DNA from: FEB-25 sp963822175
GTDB lineage: Bacteria > Chloroflexota > Anaerolineae > Anaerolineales > UBA4823
Reading direction: 5' to 3'
Length of the DNA stretch: 64,000 nt
NCBI GenBank assembly: GCA_963822175.1
Contig: CAWGGJ010000008.1
Location: forward strand, 1,136,780-1,200,779
The notes under the pieces were generated by a model. That model saw only the letters and a program-made list of their open reading frames with translations. It was not told where the DNA came from and ran no database searches. A program made the position numbers and the translations under genes. Below are positions 18,099 through 26,788 of this stretch, in pieces (positions within the stretch are counted from its first letter, which is position 1; each line of letters begins with the position of its first letter).

Positions 18099-18607
18099 TG
18101 CTCAAGAATTGTCACTGATTGTAATTTAACAGATGGAGCATCACGCTTCGAAGGATCTCGTGGAGGGATGGATAGCAAGACGTCTATTCCATTTGTAACC
18201 TGGCCAAAAACACTATGTTTTTTATCCAGCCAGGGAGTGGCTAAATGAGTAATAAAGAATTGAGAACCATTTGTATTTGGTCCTGCATTTGCCATGGACA
18301 AAACACCTGGCTTATCATGGCGTAGATCTGCTTGGAATTCATCGGCAAATCGATAACCTGGTCCGCCTGTACCTGTGCCAGTTGGATCTCCACCTTGAGC
18401 CATAAAATCTGCAATAACGCGATGGAAAATCGTGCCATCATAAAATCCCTGGCGTGATAAAAAGATGAAGTTATTTACGGTTTTTGGTGTTTTATCTGCG
18501 AACAACTTTATCGTAATATCTCCCTTATCTGTATGTAAAACTGCAGTATAAGTTTTTTTGGGATCAATCTCCATAGCAGGAGGGGCTGACCATTGTTGGT
18601 ACGGCAT
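18095..18607 (-). CDS. Peptidyl-prolyl cis-trans isomerase, cyclophilin type
   Basis: This is a single-domain cyclophilin of 170 residues without a signal peptide, so it is probably cytoplasmic. Motifs are VLHTDKGDITIKLFAD, TVNNFIFLSRQGFYDGTIFH, the catalytic FHRVIADFMAQGGDPTGTG, the substrate-binding MANAGPNTNGSQFFITH and KKHSVFGQVTNGID. It speeds up proline isomerisation during folding. AAGGA precedes the ATG. It overlaps the VTT gene downstream. Confidence 0.95.
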   Translation of the reverse strand: MPYQQWSAPPAMEIDPKKTYTAVLHTDKGDITIKLFADKTPKTVNNFIFLSRQGFYDGTIFHRVIADFMAQGGDPTGTGTGGPGYRFADEFQADLRHDKPGVLSMANAGPNTNGSQFFITHLATPWLDKKHSVFGQVTNGIDVLLSIPPRDPSKRDAPSVKLQSVTILEQ

Positions 18608-18633
18608 ATATATTCCTTTCTTATTATTTATGT

Positions 18634-19269
18634 TTATTGGTGACTTCGCAGAAGAGATTCAAGTCGAGCTACTACCATGTCCATGGCAACTGTATTCAAA
18701 CCACCTTCGGGAATGATCACATCGGCATAACGCTTGGAAGGTTCAACAAATTCCAGGTGCATTGGGCGAACTGTTGTCAAATACTGTTGAACCACTGAAT
18801 AACTTGTTCGACCGCGCTCAACTATATCTCTTTCAAGGCGGCGAATAAAGCGGATATCAGGATCAGTGTCAACAAAAATCTTCACATCAAACAGGTCGCG
18901 CAATCCTTTTTCAGCCAGGATTAGGATTCCCTCAACCAGAATAACAGGCTGGGGTTCGATATGGATTGTCTCAGTGGTACGGCTATGAGTTTTAAAATCA
19001 TAGACTGGAAGCTCAATGGATTTAAGATCCTTGAGTTGTTTAATGTGCTCGATGAGCAAACTCGTTTCGAGGGAATCGGGATGGTCAAAGTTTATCGTAA
19101 TGCGTTGGGCCGGTTCTAGGTTCGTCAGGTCCTTATAATAGGCATCATGGGGTAACAATGCTATGTGGTCTTTACCTACCCTGTCGATGATTACCTTGGC
19201 GACGGTGGTTTTTCCCGATCCAGTGCCACCAGCAATACCGATCACAAGAGGAGGTGTGGGTTTTGGCAT
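18634..19269 (-). CDS. udk: Uridine kinase
   Basis: This enzyme phosphorylates uridine and cytidine with ATP or GTP in pyrimidine salvage. Residues 9-22 contain the P-loop (IGIAGGTGSGKTTVA). Next come the LPHDAYYKDL segment, NFDHPDSLETSLL, the base-binding PVYDFKTHSRT, ILVEGILIL (Walker B-like) and DIRFIRRLERDIVERGR. At 211 residues it matches Udk. The promoter TATAAT lies six bases before ATG, predicting a leaderless message. Confidence 0.94.
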   Translation of the reverse strand: MPKPTPPLVIGIAGGTGSGKTTVAKVIIDRVGKDHIALLPHDAYYKDLTNLEPAQRITINFDHPDSLETSLLIEHIKQLKDLKSIELPVYDFKTHSRTTETIHIEPQPVILVEGILILAEKGLRDLFDVKIFVDTDPDIRFIRRLERDIVERGRTSYSVVQQYLTTVRPMHLEFVEPSKRYADVIIPEGGLNTVAMDMVVARLESLLRSHQ

Positions 19270-19275
19270 GCTGGA

Positions 19276-19281
19276 ATTATA
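19276..19281 (-). promoter_or_regulatory. -10 box six bases upstream of udk
   Basis: The minus strand reads TATAAT, TCCAGC, ATG. The distance is the same as for dinG and the M20 gene at 22662. No ribosome-binding site fits. Confidence 0.5.
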
Positions 19282-19373
19282 CTGGAATTAGGCTTCAGAC
19301 GATAGGGAAGTAGTAGTGAGATTTAATCAAAAAGGGAGTTACGAACGATCATAATTATTTCTGACCCGATGAG

Positions 19374-19446
19374 AGCCACCGAAGGGAATCGAACCCTTGA
19401 CCTAACGTTTACGAAACGCTTGCTCTACCAGCTGAGCTACGGTGGC
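19374..19446 (-). tRNA. tRNA-Thr (CGT)
   Basis: The minus strand folds as a full cloverleaf. The acceptor GCCACCG pairs with CGGTGGC, the D arm is GCTC..GAGC, and the anticodon arm is AGCGT-TTCGTAA-ACGTT with anticodon CGT. The T arm is AAGGG-TTCGATT-CCCTT. The discriminator base is U and CCA is not encoded. A TGGTATAAT box lies upstream. Confidence 0.96.
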
Positions 19447-19666
19447 TTGTTGGTAAATTGCGACGGGATTATACCATAGGTAAACATGATGATTCTCGGG
19501 TAGTATTTGACGTTGCGGGCAATTATATTGGCAGGTCACTAGGTTGCAACACCTTTGATGATTGCTTATCTCCTAAATCTGATAATACTTCCATTCTGAT
19601 CGTCAAAAAAAGCATAAATTCCAGTATTTTGCTTTTTCTGAGAGATTCACAATAACATGATGCGTT
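19447..19666. other. Intergenic region between tRNA-Thr and the creatininase-family gene
   Basis: Apart from the tRNA promoter I see no gene or strong hairpin in these 220 bases. The short open frames on the plus strand lack family resemblance. Confidence 0.4.
19468..19476 (-). promoter_or_regulatory. Extended -10 (TGGTATAAT) of tRNA-Thr
   Basis: The box is 21 bases before the first base of the tRNA, which puts transcription start about 15 bases upstream of it. It is the same box as at dinG. Confidence 0.55.
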
Positions 19667-20808
19667 TCACTCCCCCCACAAACCAAATCCGTTTTTACGC
19701 CGTTCCTCCCGGCGATTATGCTGTTCGTGAATTTCCTTTATATGCATCACCTTTTCAGCAATTGCCACCTCCAGCCAGATTTTCCCTTTTTCAGCTGTTG
19801 CATAGCTGCCGGCTCCGTATGCGCCTGTTTTTGTATCATCATCCCAGGGAGGATTAGCAATTAATGCACCACCTTCCACCCAATCCATATAGTATGACGG
19901 GGTGGTGATGAAATCAGTTTCATCAACAACACATTCCATATGAACAAGAGAAGGTTGTAAATAAAGAATAAACGAGGTTTCTAACTCACAAGCATGGCCC
20001 ATTCCACCAAGGTTGGATTGGCGATATTTCTCGAGTGAAGCTAATCCAGCTGGACCGGACAGATAAAGCCAGGCGGTAGCACAGAATATCCGCCGGTGTC
20101 TCTCACCAGAATATTTAATCACGTTATTGATAAATGAGCTGTTCCCTCCATGCCCGTTGATGAAATAAAAGCGTGAAAAACCCCGTGCGGCTAAAACGTC
20201 GACCACCCCCACCCAAAAGTCTTCGAATGCCCTCCCACCTGAATTCAATGTACCCGCAAAAGCTTGCCGGTGAGTGCTGACACCATATGGCATTACTGGC
20301 AGAATAGTGGATAAATCTTGTGACTGGTTCGCGGTACCTTGGGCTACTGCGTCGATGATCAATGTATCTGTCGAAAGAGGAAGGTGATATCCGTGCTGTT
20401 CGGTGTGACCAATCGGGATAAATACCACCTTATCGCGGTCGGCATCCGGTGGTAAAACAGCATCATTACGATTTCTCGCGCCTGAGTTAATGCAACCCAC
20501 GGGGCAGTAACTGATAGACTTAAGCCTGGTGGCACGACAACCAGCGTATTGGTAAAGCCATCATCTCTGAGGCTATTTATTATGTTAGATATATAGTTTT
20601 CTAAAAGCGGCTCCGAAACTGGTAGACCACTTCCCTGCCATCCATACGGGAAGGTTGGAAGTAGAAAGATATCGGGGGGATTTCCGAGTGCGTCCGCTAC
20701 CTGGGTCATTGAGTATCCCTTTCCCAGCTGAAGCACCAGTGGAGTATGCCGGGAAAGAGAGCGTACTTCAGGCCAGGTTAATTCGTCATATGCATGGAAC
20801 TTGGACAT
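19667..20808 (-). CDS. Creatininase-family amidohydrolase with extra N-terminal domain, frameshifted
   Basis: The C-terminal part (from about base 20450) has the creatininase fold with all metal and catalytic positions: IPIGHTEQHGYHLPLSTDT (Glu, His, Asp), INGHGGNSS (His) and ACELETS (Glu). Relatives hydrolyse cyclic amides or act in cofactor maturation. Upstream, in another frame starting at ATG 20808, is a region of about 120 residues (YDELTWPEVRSLSRHTPLVL, GYSMTQVADALGNP, FPYGWQGSGLPV) that resembles a degenerate creatininase N-terminus. Adding one A to the A4 run at plus 20454-20457 would join them as ..MMLFLPPDADRDK... The likely real product is about 380 residues. The separate ORF start (GTG 20500) has no ribosome site. 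Confidence 0.75.
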
Positions 20809-20810
20809 AT

Positions 20811-21449
20811 TTATAACTTGGAAAGTAGCTCGGATTTCTTTTGTTGAAACTCATCTTCTGTAAGCACTCCCTGTGTACGCAGCTCAGCCAGTTTGCTGAT
20901 CATTGTTGGAATATCAGTGGTTCCTTCTATAGGATTAAGACCAGTCTGTTCAAGTTGGGCTTTGGCATTGATCAAGGCGGTTTTAAATTTTATTGGGTTA
21001 TCTATTTTCTTAAAGAGATTTACACCCAGCTCACTGGCAGTTAATATCTCGATATCTCCATATCCGAACATCCGACCTAATGCAGATTGATCCATTTTGA
21101 TATCGTTCACTTTTTCAAGGGAGGAGTCGATCACACTTTTATTGAAAATTCCGGATATCTGCATTACGCGACGATTTGTGATGATGAACTGGTGGTTGAA
21201 CCAATTCATGATATCTCGTGTGCCAGTTGCTACAGGAATGAAAAGAAGGACAAATCCGATAACTGCGATGATTGGCCATGTAGGTTGGTTTGAAAGGTAG
21301 ATTGAAATTAAAAGAGTTGCGATAAATATTATTAAAATCAATACTGCTTCTAAAACGATCGAAGCAGCAAGAACAAACCAATGATGGCGTGTCGAATGGA
21401 TGACCTTCTCTTGCTCTCCCATTAAACTCTGAAGATAATGACCGGACAT
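20811..21449 (-). CDS. Membrane protein with bacterial PH domain and SHOCT tail
   Basis: This 212-residue protein has two hydrophobic segments at about 25-48 and 55-75. A YdbT/DUF304-like PH domain follows (QFIITNRRVMQISGIFNKSVIDSSLEKVNDIKMDQS..GYGDIEILTAS). The short C-terminal SHOCT motif (ISKLAELRTQGVLTEDEFQQ) is an oligomerisation helix pair. Its function is unknown and is probably membrane-associated. It sits two bases upstream of the creatininase-family gene and likely shares its message. AGGAGG lies before the ATG. Confidence 0.86.
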   Translation of the reverse strand: MSGHYLQSLMGEQEKVIHSTRHHWFVLAASIVLEAVLILIIFIATLLISIYLSNQPTWPIIAVIGFVLLFIPVATGTRDIMNWFNHQFIITNRRVMQISGIFNKSVIDSSLEKVNDIKMDQSALGRMFGYGDIEILTASELGVNLFKKIDNPIKFKTALINAKAQLEQTGLNPIEGTTDIPTMISKLAELRTQGVLTEDEFQQKKSELLSKL

Positions 21450-21489
21450 AGTGATTTCCTCCTAGGACTTTTTTATCGTTATGAATTTA

Positions 21490-22662
21490 CTATTTTTGAG
21501 TATCAGCTAACTCTTCCTTAGCCCTTATTAACAAACCTGGATCCATGATCAGATCTACAGCTGTCATTGCCAACGCTTTGGCAGCATCCAGCATGCCAGC
21601 CTTCCCGGTATCGGATAAACAATAATCACGGAATTCTATAGTGTGACCGGCGACATTTTCAGGTGCGATTGCTAGATAGGGATGTATTGCAGGAATTAAA
21701 TGACTGATATCACCCATATCGGTTGATCCCATGCGCTCATTGGGATCAGGATCAACGACAATCCTGCCGAGTGATTCCAGGTTGGTTTTAAACAAGCCCG
21801 CCATTAATTTATTGGGGATAATATTTTTATATCCAGGCACCACTTTATGGACGAGTTGGCATCCTATCGTCTGAGCTCCGGCTTGAGCACATGCGATGAC
21901 TTGATCAACCAATTCATCTCGATGCTTCGCTGTAAGACTGCGGATGGTAAACTCTGCTAAGGTATGAGCTGGGATAATGTTGGATGCTGTACCACCATCA
22001 AGGATGATCCCGGCAACCCTGTCTTTTGGACCAAATGTTGGCCGTAATGCATTGATATTGTTGAAAGTTAAAATCATCGCATCCAGTGCATTGATCCCCT
22101 CTTCAGGCGCAGCTGCTGCATGCGATGCCTTACCAAAAAATTCAACTCGCAACTCAGAGGAGGCAAGAGAGGACCGCGATACCATATTCTTGCTGGCAGG
22201 GTGGAACATCATGGCTGCATCAACCGAATTGAAAACGCCTGCATTGGCTAAAATAATCTTGCCACCATCGCCTTCCTCGGCTGGTGTGCCGATAACCTGG
22301 ATTTGGCCATTGAGTGGGGGTACTAAGGCTGCCAGTGCAATGCCAGCACCGATGGCAGCTGCTGCAATTAAGTTGTGACCACAGGCATGACCCAACCCAA
22401 CCAGTGCATCATATTCAGCAAGGATGCCAATGATAGGACCAGTATTTTTACCGTGCGAGGCTCGGAATGCAGTATCCAATCCTCCGATGCCAGTTTCCAC
22501 CGAAAAACCAGAAGACTTTAGGCTAGCTGATAGTAATTGGCAAGCATTGTATTCCTGTAAAGAAACTTCAGGATCGTTGAATAGACGGGTGCTGATATCC
22601 CATAATTTCTCTGATTGTCGATCGATTACTTCAATGATTTGATTTTTGTGATTGATGGGCAT
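21490..22662 (-). CDS. M20 family amidohydrolase (AbgB-like)
   Basis: This 390-residue metal-dependent amidohydrolase is of the M20D group that removes acyl or p-aminobenzoyl-type groups from amino acids. Motifs are LAEYDALVGLGHACGHNL (metal His), GTPAEEGDGGK (catalytic Glu pair), FFGKASHAAAAPEEGINALD in the lid domain, and EFTIRSLTAKHRD. It is divergent from the peptide ABC importer, so it may process conjugates that the importer brings in. That is inference from position. The promoter lies six bases before ATG. Confidence 0.9.
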   Translation of the reverse strand: MPINHKNQIIEVIDRQSEKLWDISTRLFNDPEVSLQEYNACQLLSASLKSSGFSVETGIGGLDTAFRASHGKNTGPIIGILAEYDALVGLGHACGHNLIAAAAIGAGIALAALVPPLNGQIQVIGTPAEEGDGGKIILANAGVFNSVDAAMMFHPASKNMVSRSSLASSELRVEFFGKASHAAAAPEEGINALDAMILTFNNINALRPTFGPKDRVAGIILDGGTASNIIPAHTLAEFTIRSLTAKHRDELVDQVIACAQAGAQTIGCQLVHKVVPGYKNIIPNKLMAGLFKTNLESLGRIVVDPDPNERMGSTDMGDISHLIPAIHPYLAIAPENVAGHTIEFRDYCLSDTGKAGMLDAAKALAMTAVDLIMDPGLLIRAKEELADTQK

Positions 22663-22668
22663 AAATTA

Positions 22669-22674
22669 ATTATA
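22669..22674 (-). promoter_or_regulatory. -10 box six bases upstream of the M20D gene
   Basis: The minus strand reads TATAAT, TAATTT, ATG. This implies a leaderless transcript. Confidence 0.5.
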
Positions 22675-22888
22675 CGCTAGAAAACGGGATCGAAATTATT
22701 AACCATAAATTCATAATCGATACTATAATAAATAAAATAGATCCAAAACTATATTGCATAAAATAATAATCCTTGGATAGGAGGTGGCAGACAGAATAAT
22801 CACACTATTGAACGCAAAGGCACTTCAAGTTGTAAATATAAAAAACTCAATAAAATATTTGATAGGTCAATAATTGGAGGAGAATTTA

Positions 22889-24646
22889 ATGCTACGTAAA
22901 CATATATTGTTTACAGGTTTGATGATTGCATCAATGATATTATCTGCGTGTGCAACTGCAACGCCAACAACGGTTGTCACTGAAGCACCTGTTGTAGAAC
23001 AACCGACCGAAGCACCAGTTGTAGAGCAACCAACTGAGGCACCAGTGGTAGAGCAGCCGACCGAAGCTCCACCAGCTGAAAAGAAGGTGGTGACATTTGT
23101 GTGGACCCAGGAGTTTGATACACTTAGCCCCATCTACACCAACATGTGGTTTGTCTCTGTCATCTATCCTGCTTACCTTTGCACACCATGGCTGTTTGAC
23201 GACCAGAACAATGCCTATCCATATTTGTTGACCGAGATGCCATCGGTTGAAAATGGAGGCCTTACAAATGAGGGACGCACCTTTACCTTCACACTGCGCG
23301 ATGATATCGTCTGGTCGGATGGTGAACCAATCACATCTGCAGATTTCAAGTTCACTTACGATATGATTATGTCGGATAGTAACGCCGTGAACACGCGCTC
23401 ACCATATGACCAAATCGAGTCCCTTGAAACCCCTGATGAGCGCACGGTGGTCATCACCTTTACTGAGCCTTTTGCTCCATGGTTGGCGACATTATTCAGC
23501 GGGTCAACGAGCGGAACCCCGATCATTCCCGAACATATTCTGCGACCAGTTTTTGATGCAGAAGGCACACTTGACACCGCCGAGTGGAACACAGCTCCGA
23601 CGGTGGGCTGCGGTCCGTTTGTATTCGATGAGTGGCAGTCAGGTAGCTTTGCCCGCTTTGTAGCTAATGATAACTTCTGGCTTGGTCGTCCAAATTTGGA
23701 TGAGTTGTTCTTCCAATTCGTGCCAGATGACGCTTCGATGATTGCTGCCCTGATTGCTGGTGACGGAGATATCGGTACCTTCTTCGCCTACAGCGATGTA
23801 CCTCAGCTAGAGGAAGCTGGGATCACCATCTTGAACTCCTTCTCCGGATACAATGAAGGTATCTATATCAATATGCATGAGGAAAAAGGCAATCCTGCCC
23901 TGAAGGATGTAAGGGTACGCCAGGCGATCGCCTATGCTTTCAATCGGGAAAAACTGGTGCAGGACTTGCTGCTAGGTCTGACCGGAGTTGCTGCTACCGA
24001 CTGGGATGTGAGTCCCTGGATCGATCCAACCATCACACCCTATCCATATGACCCGGATAAAGCCATTGCACTGCTTACTGAAGCCGGATGGGTGGATACC
24101 AATGGCGACGGTACTGTCGATAAAGACGGCGTCGAGCTGATATTAAAGTATGGCACCACCAACCGCGAAGTACGTCAGAACACCCAGGCAGTCGCCCAGC
24201 AGGACCTGGCTGCGGTGGGCATCGGTACTGATCTGCAGAGCTTTGACGCGGATCTCTTTTTCTCCAGTTATCAGGATGACGGTCCATCGGCTAACTTCTC
24301 GTTGGATCTGATCGAATATTCCGATTCACCTGACTTTCCAGATCCCAATACGGCCATTTGGAACTGTTCTGATATCCCCTCGGATGAGAATCCAGCAGGC
24401 ACCAGCCCCACCGGTTTGTGTGATGAAAAGTTGGACGCGCTTTTCTTAAGCCAGAGGTCCCAGGTGGATTTCGCAGAACGCCAGCAAACCTTTTACGAAA
24501 TAACGCGTTATATATTTGATAATGCTTTTTGGATTGGTTTGTGGCAGGATCCAGACCTATTCGGGTTCAGCGATCGGATGATTAATGTGAAGATGTCAGG
24601 GGCAACCCCCTTCTTTAACATAGCTGAATGGGATTTAACCCCATAA
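22889..24646 (+). CDS. ABC transporter substrate-binding lipoprotein, family 5 (peptide type)
   Basis: This is an extracytoplasmic lipoprotein that captures peptides or related solutes for the importer encoded downstream. Residues 1-21 form a lipoprotein signal ending in ILSAC. A T/P/E/V-rich linker with three tandem copies of EAPVVEQPT follows. From about residue 65 there is an SBP_bac_5 domain (FTLRDDIVWSDGEPITSADF, FNREKLVQDLL, AGWVDTNGDGTVDKDGVEL). GGAGGA at 22877-22882 fixes the start at ATG 22889; the longer TTG start would place the ribosome site inside the gene. It is the first gene of the five-gene operon and is followed by a strong hairpin. Confidence 0.94.
   Translation: MLRKHILFTGLMIASMILSACATATPTTVVTEAPVVEQPTEAPVVEQPTEAPVVEQPTEAPPAEKKVVTFVWTQEFDTLSPIYTNMWFVSVIYPAYLCTPWLFDDQNNAYPYLLTEMPSVENGGLTNEGRTFTFTLRDDIVWSDGEPITSADFKFTYDMIMSDSNAVNTRSPYDQIESLETPDERTVVITFTEPFAPWLATLFSGSTSGTPIIPEHILRPVFDAEGTLDTAEWNTAPTVGCGPFVFDEWQSGSFARFVANDNFWLGRPNLDELFFQFVPDDASMIAALIAGDGDIGTFFAYSDVPQLEEAGITILNSFSGYNEGIYINMHEEKGNPALKDVRVRQAIAYAFNREKLVQDLLLGLTGVAATDWDVSPWIDPTITPYPYDPDKAIALLTEAGWVDTNGDGTVDKDGVELILKYGTTNREVRQNTQAVAQQDLAAVGIGTDLQSFDADLFFSSYQDDGPSANFSLDLIEYSDSPDFPDPNTAIWNCSDIPSDENPAGTSPTGLCDEKLDALFLSQRSQVDFAERQQTFYEITRYIFDNAFWIGLWQDPDLFGFSDRMINVKMSGATPFFNIAEWDLTP
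22983..23070 (+). repeat. Three tandem 27-base repeats in the linker of the binding protein
   Basis: The units encode EAPVVEQPT three times, followed by a partial EAPP. They differ only at third codon positions, so the repeat is selected at protein level or is old. It gives a flexible spacer between the lipid anchor and the binding domain. Confidence 0.85.
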
Positions 24647-24661
24647 AGATAAATGACGCTT

Positions 24662-24690
24662 ATGTGCAGGCGGGAACCCCGCCTGCACAT
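24662..24690 (+). terminator. Strong intercistronic hairpin after the binding-protein gene
   Basis: A perfect 13-base-pair stem (ATGTGCAGGCGGG paired with CCCGCCTGCACAT) has a 3-base loop. It is followed by a short ATTTCTT rather than a long T run. It lies between the binding-protein and permease genes. It probably stabilises the upstream mRNA or attenuates, so that the binding protein is made in excess. Confidence 0.75.
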
Positions 24691-24707
24691 ATTTCTTGAG
24701 GGTGACA

Positions 24708-25796
24708 ATGACTCGCTATATCATCCGCCGTCTGCTACAAGCAATCCCTTTACTCTTCATCATTAGCATAATTCTATTCGCGCTGATGCAAAACATGGGG
24801 GACCCATTAGCAACCATGGGTGGACGCAAGGTGACAAAACCCGAGGACAAAATCCGCCTTGCCCGCCAGCTTGGGCTGGACAAACCAGGATGTGTTCAGT
24901 ATGTCTACTGGTTGATTGGTAACGATTGGACCAGACCGGTTGGAGAAATTCCAAAACCAAATGCTGGTTTTTTTACGCCAATCGTTCAATGCTTAGATCC
25001 TCGAAATTATATAGACGCTGATAACCCTGGCACACGAAAGGGGGTGTTACGTGGTGATTGGGGTATCTCGCTGGTCAATCGTCAACCCGTCACTAAAGTT
25101 ATCGGTGAACGATTGGCTAATACCTTGTTGTTGATGATAACCGCAGAAGTAATTATCGTCCTGGGCGCTTTGGTGATTGGGATTTACTCAGCTCTACACC
25201 AATATACGGCGATAGATAACATTATCACAGCCACAACTTTTGTTTTATATTCAATGCCTGTGTTCTTCTTTGCTCTACTGGCGATGTATCTATTCTCGGT
25301 TAACTTTCGAAAATGGGGTTTACCCTACCTTCCCACGGTCGGAATGTTTGAACCAGGAGCCGGGCAGACACCTGCGCAAGTCGCCTGGCATATGGTACTT
25401 CCAGTAGCTACGCTCTCATTTGGATTTATTGCTGGATACAGCCGCTACATCCGCAGCACGATGCTGGAAACCCTGGGACAGGATTACGTTCGTACTGCTA
25501 AGGCTAAAGGCTTACCCCATCCAGAAGTAATTTATATTCATGCACTCAAAAACGCTGCATTACCCATCGTTACACTTGTTGCTCTGGATTTACCTTTCCT
25601 GTTAGGAGGAGCTATCGTCACAGAACGCATCTTCGGCTGGCCTGGCATGGGTCGTTTATTCCTGGATCATGTCTCCCGCTCGGATACTGCTGTGGTGATG
25701 GGCATCATGATGATGATCGCCTTTGCTGTAATCATTTTCCAAATTATCGCTGATGTAACTTACGCCTGGTTGGATCCCCGTATCCGGTATAAATAA
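24708..25796 (+). CDS. ABC transporter permease, DppB/OppB type
   Basis: This is the first membrane subunit of the peptide-type importer. MTRYIIRRLLQAIPLLFIIS is the typical N-terminal span, followed by about five more spans. The cytoplasmic EAA loop reads LGQDYVRTAKAKGLPHPEVIY, and LLGGAIVTERIFGWPGMGRL is characteristic of DppB. A 363-residue product is slightly long because of an extended periplasmic loop (about 50-115). ATG 24708 is preferred because GAGGG lies just upstream. Confidence 0.93.
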   Translation: MTRYIIRRLLQAIPLLFIISIILFALMQNMGDPLATMGGRKVTKPEDKIRLARQLGLDKPGCVQYVYWLIGNDWTRPVGEIPKPNAGFFTPIVQCLDPRNYIDADNPGTRKGVLRGDWGISLVNRQPVTKVIGERLANTLLLMITAEVIIVLGALVIGIYSALHQYTAIDNIITATTFVLYSMPVFFFALLAMYLFSVNFRKWGLPYLPTVGMFEPGAGQTPAQVAWHMVLPVATLSFGFIAGYSRYIRSTMLETLGQDYVRTAKAKGLPHPEVIYIHALKNAALPIVTLVALDLPFLLGGAIVTERIFGWPGMGRLFLDHVSRSDTAVVMGIMMMIAFAVIIFQIIADVTYAWLDPRIRYK

Positions 25797-25797
25797 A

Positions 25798-26769
25798 ATG
25801 AAAAACGTCGCTGAATCCGGATTACAACAACCAAAACTAGGGATTCCCATACTAAGCCCAGATGAGCTGGAAACCCCACCGCTTTCATTAGGGCAACTAA
25901 CCTGGCGGCGTTTTCGCCGACACAGGATGGCAATATTTGGCACGGTAGTCTTGTTTCTTATTGTAATTTACGCATTCGGGGGTGCCCTGTTTTTCAGCGA
26001 AGCGGATGCCAATCGGACCGAAACTGGAAATGCTTTACAACCCCCCACCTGGGAGCATCCCTATGGAACCGACACCATAGGGAGGGATATCCTGGCCAGG
26101 ACGATTTATGGGGGACAAATATCCATCATCATCGGTTTAACCGCCATGATTGTTGAAGTGTTTTTAGGGGTTAGTATTGGCGCAGCAGCAGGTTACTTTG
26201 GGGGAAAATTGGACAGCATCCTGATGCGCATTACCGAAGCAATGTTGGTGATTCCGCAAATATTCTTGTTATTGGTGATCGCTCGATATTTCGCTCAGTC
26301 CATTCCGAATATCAAAATCCTGGGGCGCACTTTTAGTGGCAGCGTTCTGGTAATCGTTTTTGTTATTGCAATCACTAGCTGGCCTTACCTGGCGCGCATT
26401 GTGCGGGCGCAGTTTCTCTCAGTGAAAGAAAATGACTTTGTTTTAGCTGCACGTGCCACTGGCACATCCACTCGCGATATCATTATTCGCCATATTCTTC
26501 CCAATAGCTCAGCACCTATCATCGTATCTGCTACCCTCAGTGTAGCTGCTGCCATTACACTGGAAGCTTATATCAGCTTTTTGGGGCTTGGTGTACGTCC
26601 ACCGACCGCCACATGGGGCAACATGCTGGAAGGTGCATATAATTATATTGAAACAGCCTGGTGGTTGTGGTTCTTTCCTGGAATCCTAATTGCCCTGACT
26701 GTACTAGCAATCAATTTCCTGGGTGATGGCCTGCGCGATGCACTTGACCCGCATAGCCGGGCTGTTTAA
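25798..26769 (+). CDS. ABC transporter permease, DppC/OppC type
   Basis: This is the second membrane subunit of the importer, 323 residues. The N-terminal cytoplasmic stretch carries RRFRRHRMAIFGTVVLFLIV. HPYGTDTIGRDILARTIYGG is the DppC signature, and the EAA loop is NDFVLAARATGTSTRDIIIRH. LSFLGLGVRPPTATWGNML-like sequence and FLGDGLRDALDPHSR close the protein. It starts one base after the DppB stop. Confidence 0.93.
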   Translation: MKNVAESGLQQPKLGIPILSPDELETPPLSLGQLTWRRFRRHRMAIFGTVVLFLIVIYAFGGALFFSEADANRTETGNALQPPTWEHPYGTDTIGRDILARTIYGGQISIIIGLTAMIVEVFLGVSIGAAAGYFGGKLDSILMRITEAMLVIPQIFLLLVIARYFAQSIPNIKILGRTFSGSVLVIVFVIAITSWPYLARIVRAQFLSVKENDFVLAARATGTSTRDIIIRHILPNSSAPIIVSATLSVAAAITLEAYISFLGLGVRPPTATWGNMLEGAYNYIETAWWLWFFPGILIALTVLAINFLGDGLRDALDPHSRAV

Positions 26770-26788
26770 TTTAAGGATGTTACCGCAT

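Noticed and set aside
19667..20500. Separate creatininase gene starting at GTG 20500
   Set aside because: There is no ribosome site, its first residues are junk, and one added base joins it to the upstream frame as a longer protein.
22780..22800. GGAGGT-like ribosome site upstream of the binding-protein gene
   Set aside because: No start codon with a sensible frame follows. It is probably chance in the leader.
22867..23133. Repetitive minus-strand open frame (SVGCSTTGA repeats)
   Set aside because: It is the antisense of the EAPVVEQPT linker in the binding-protein gene.
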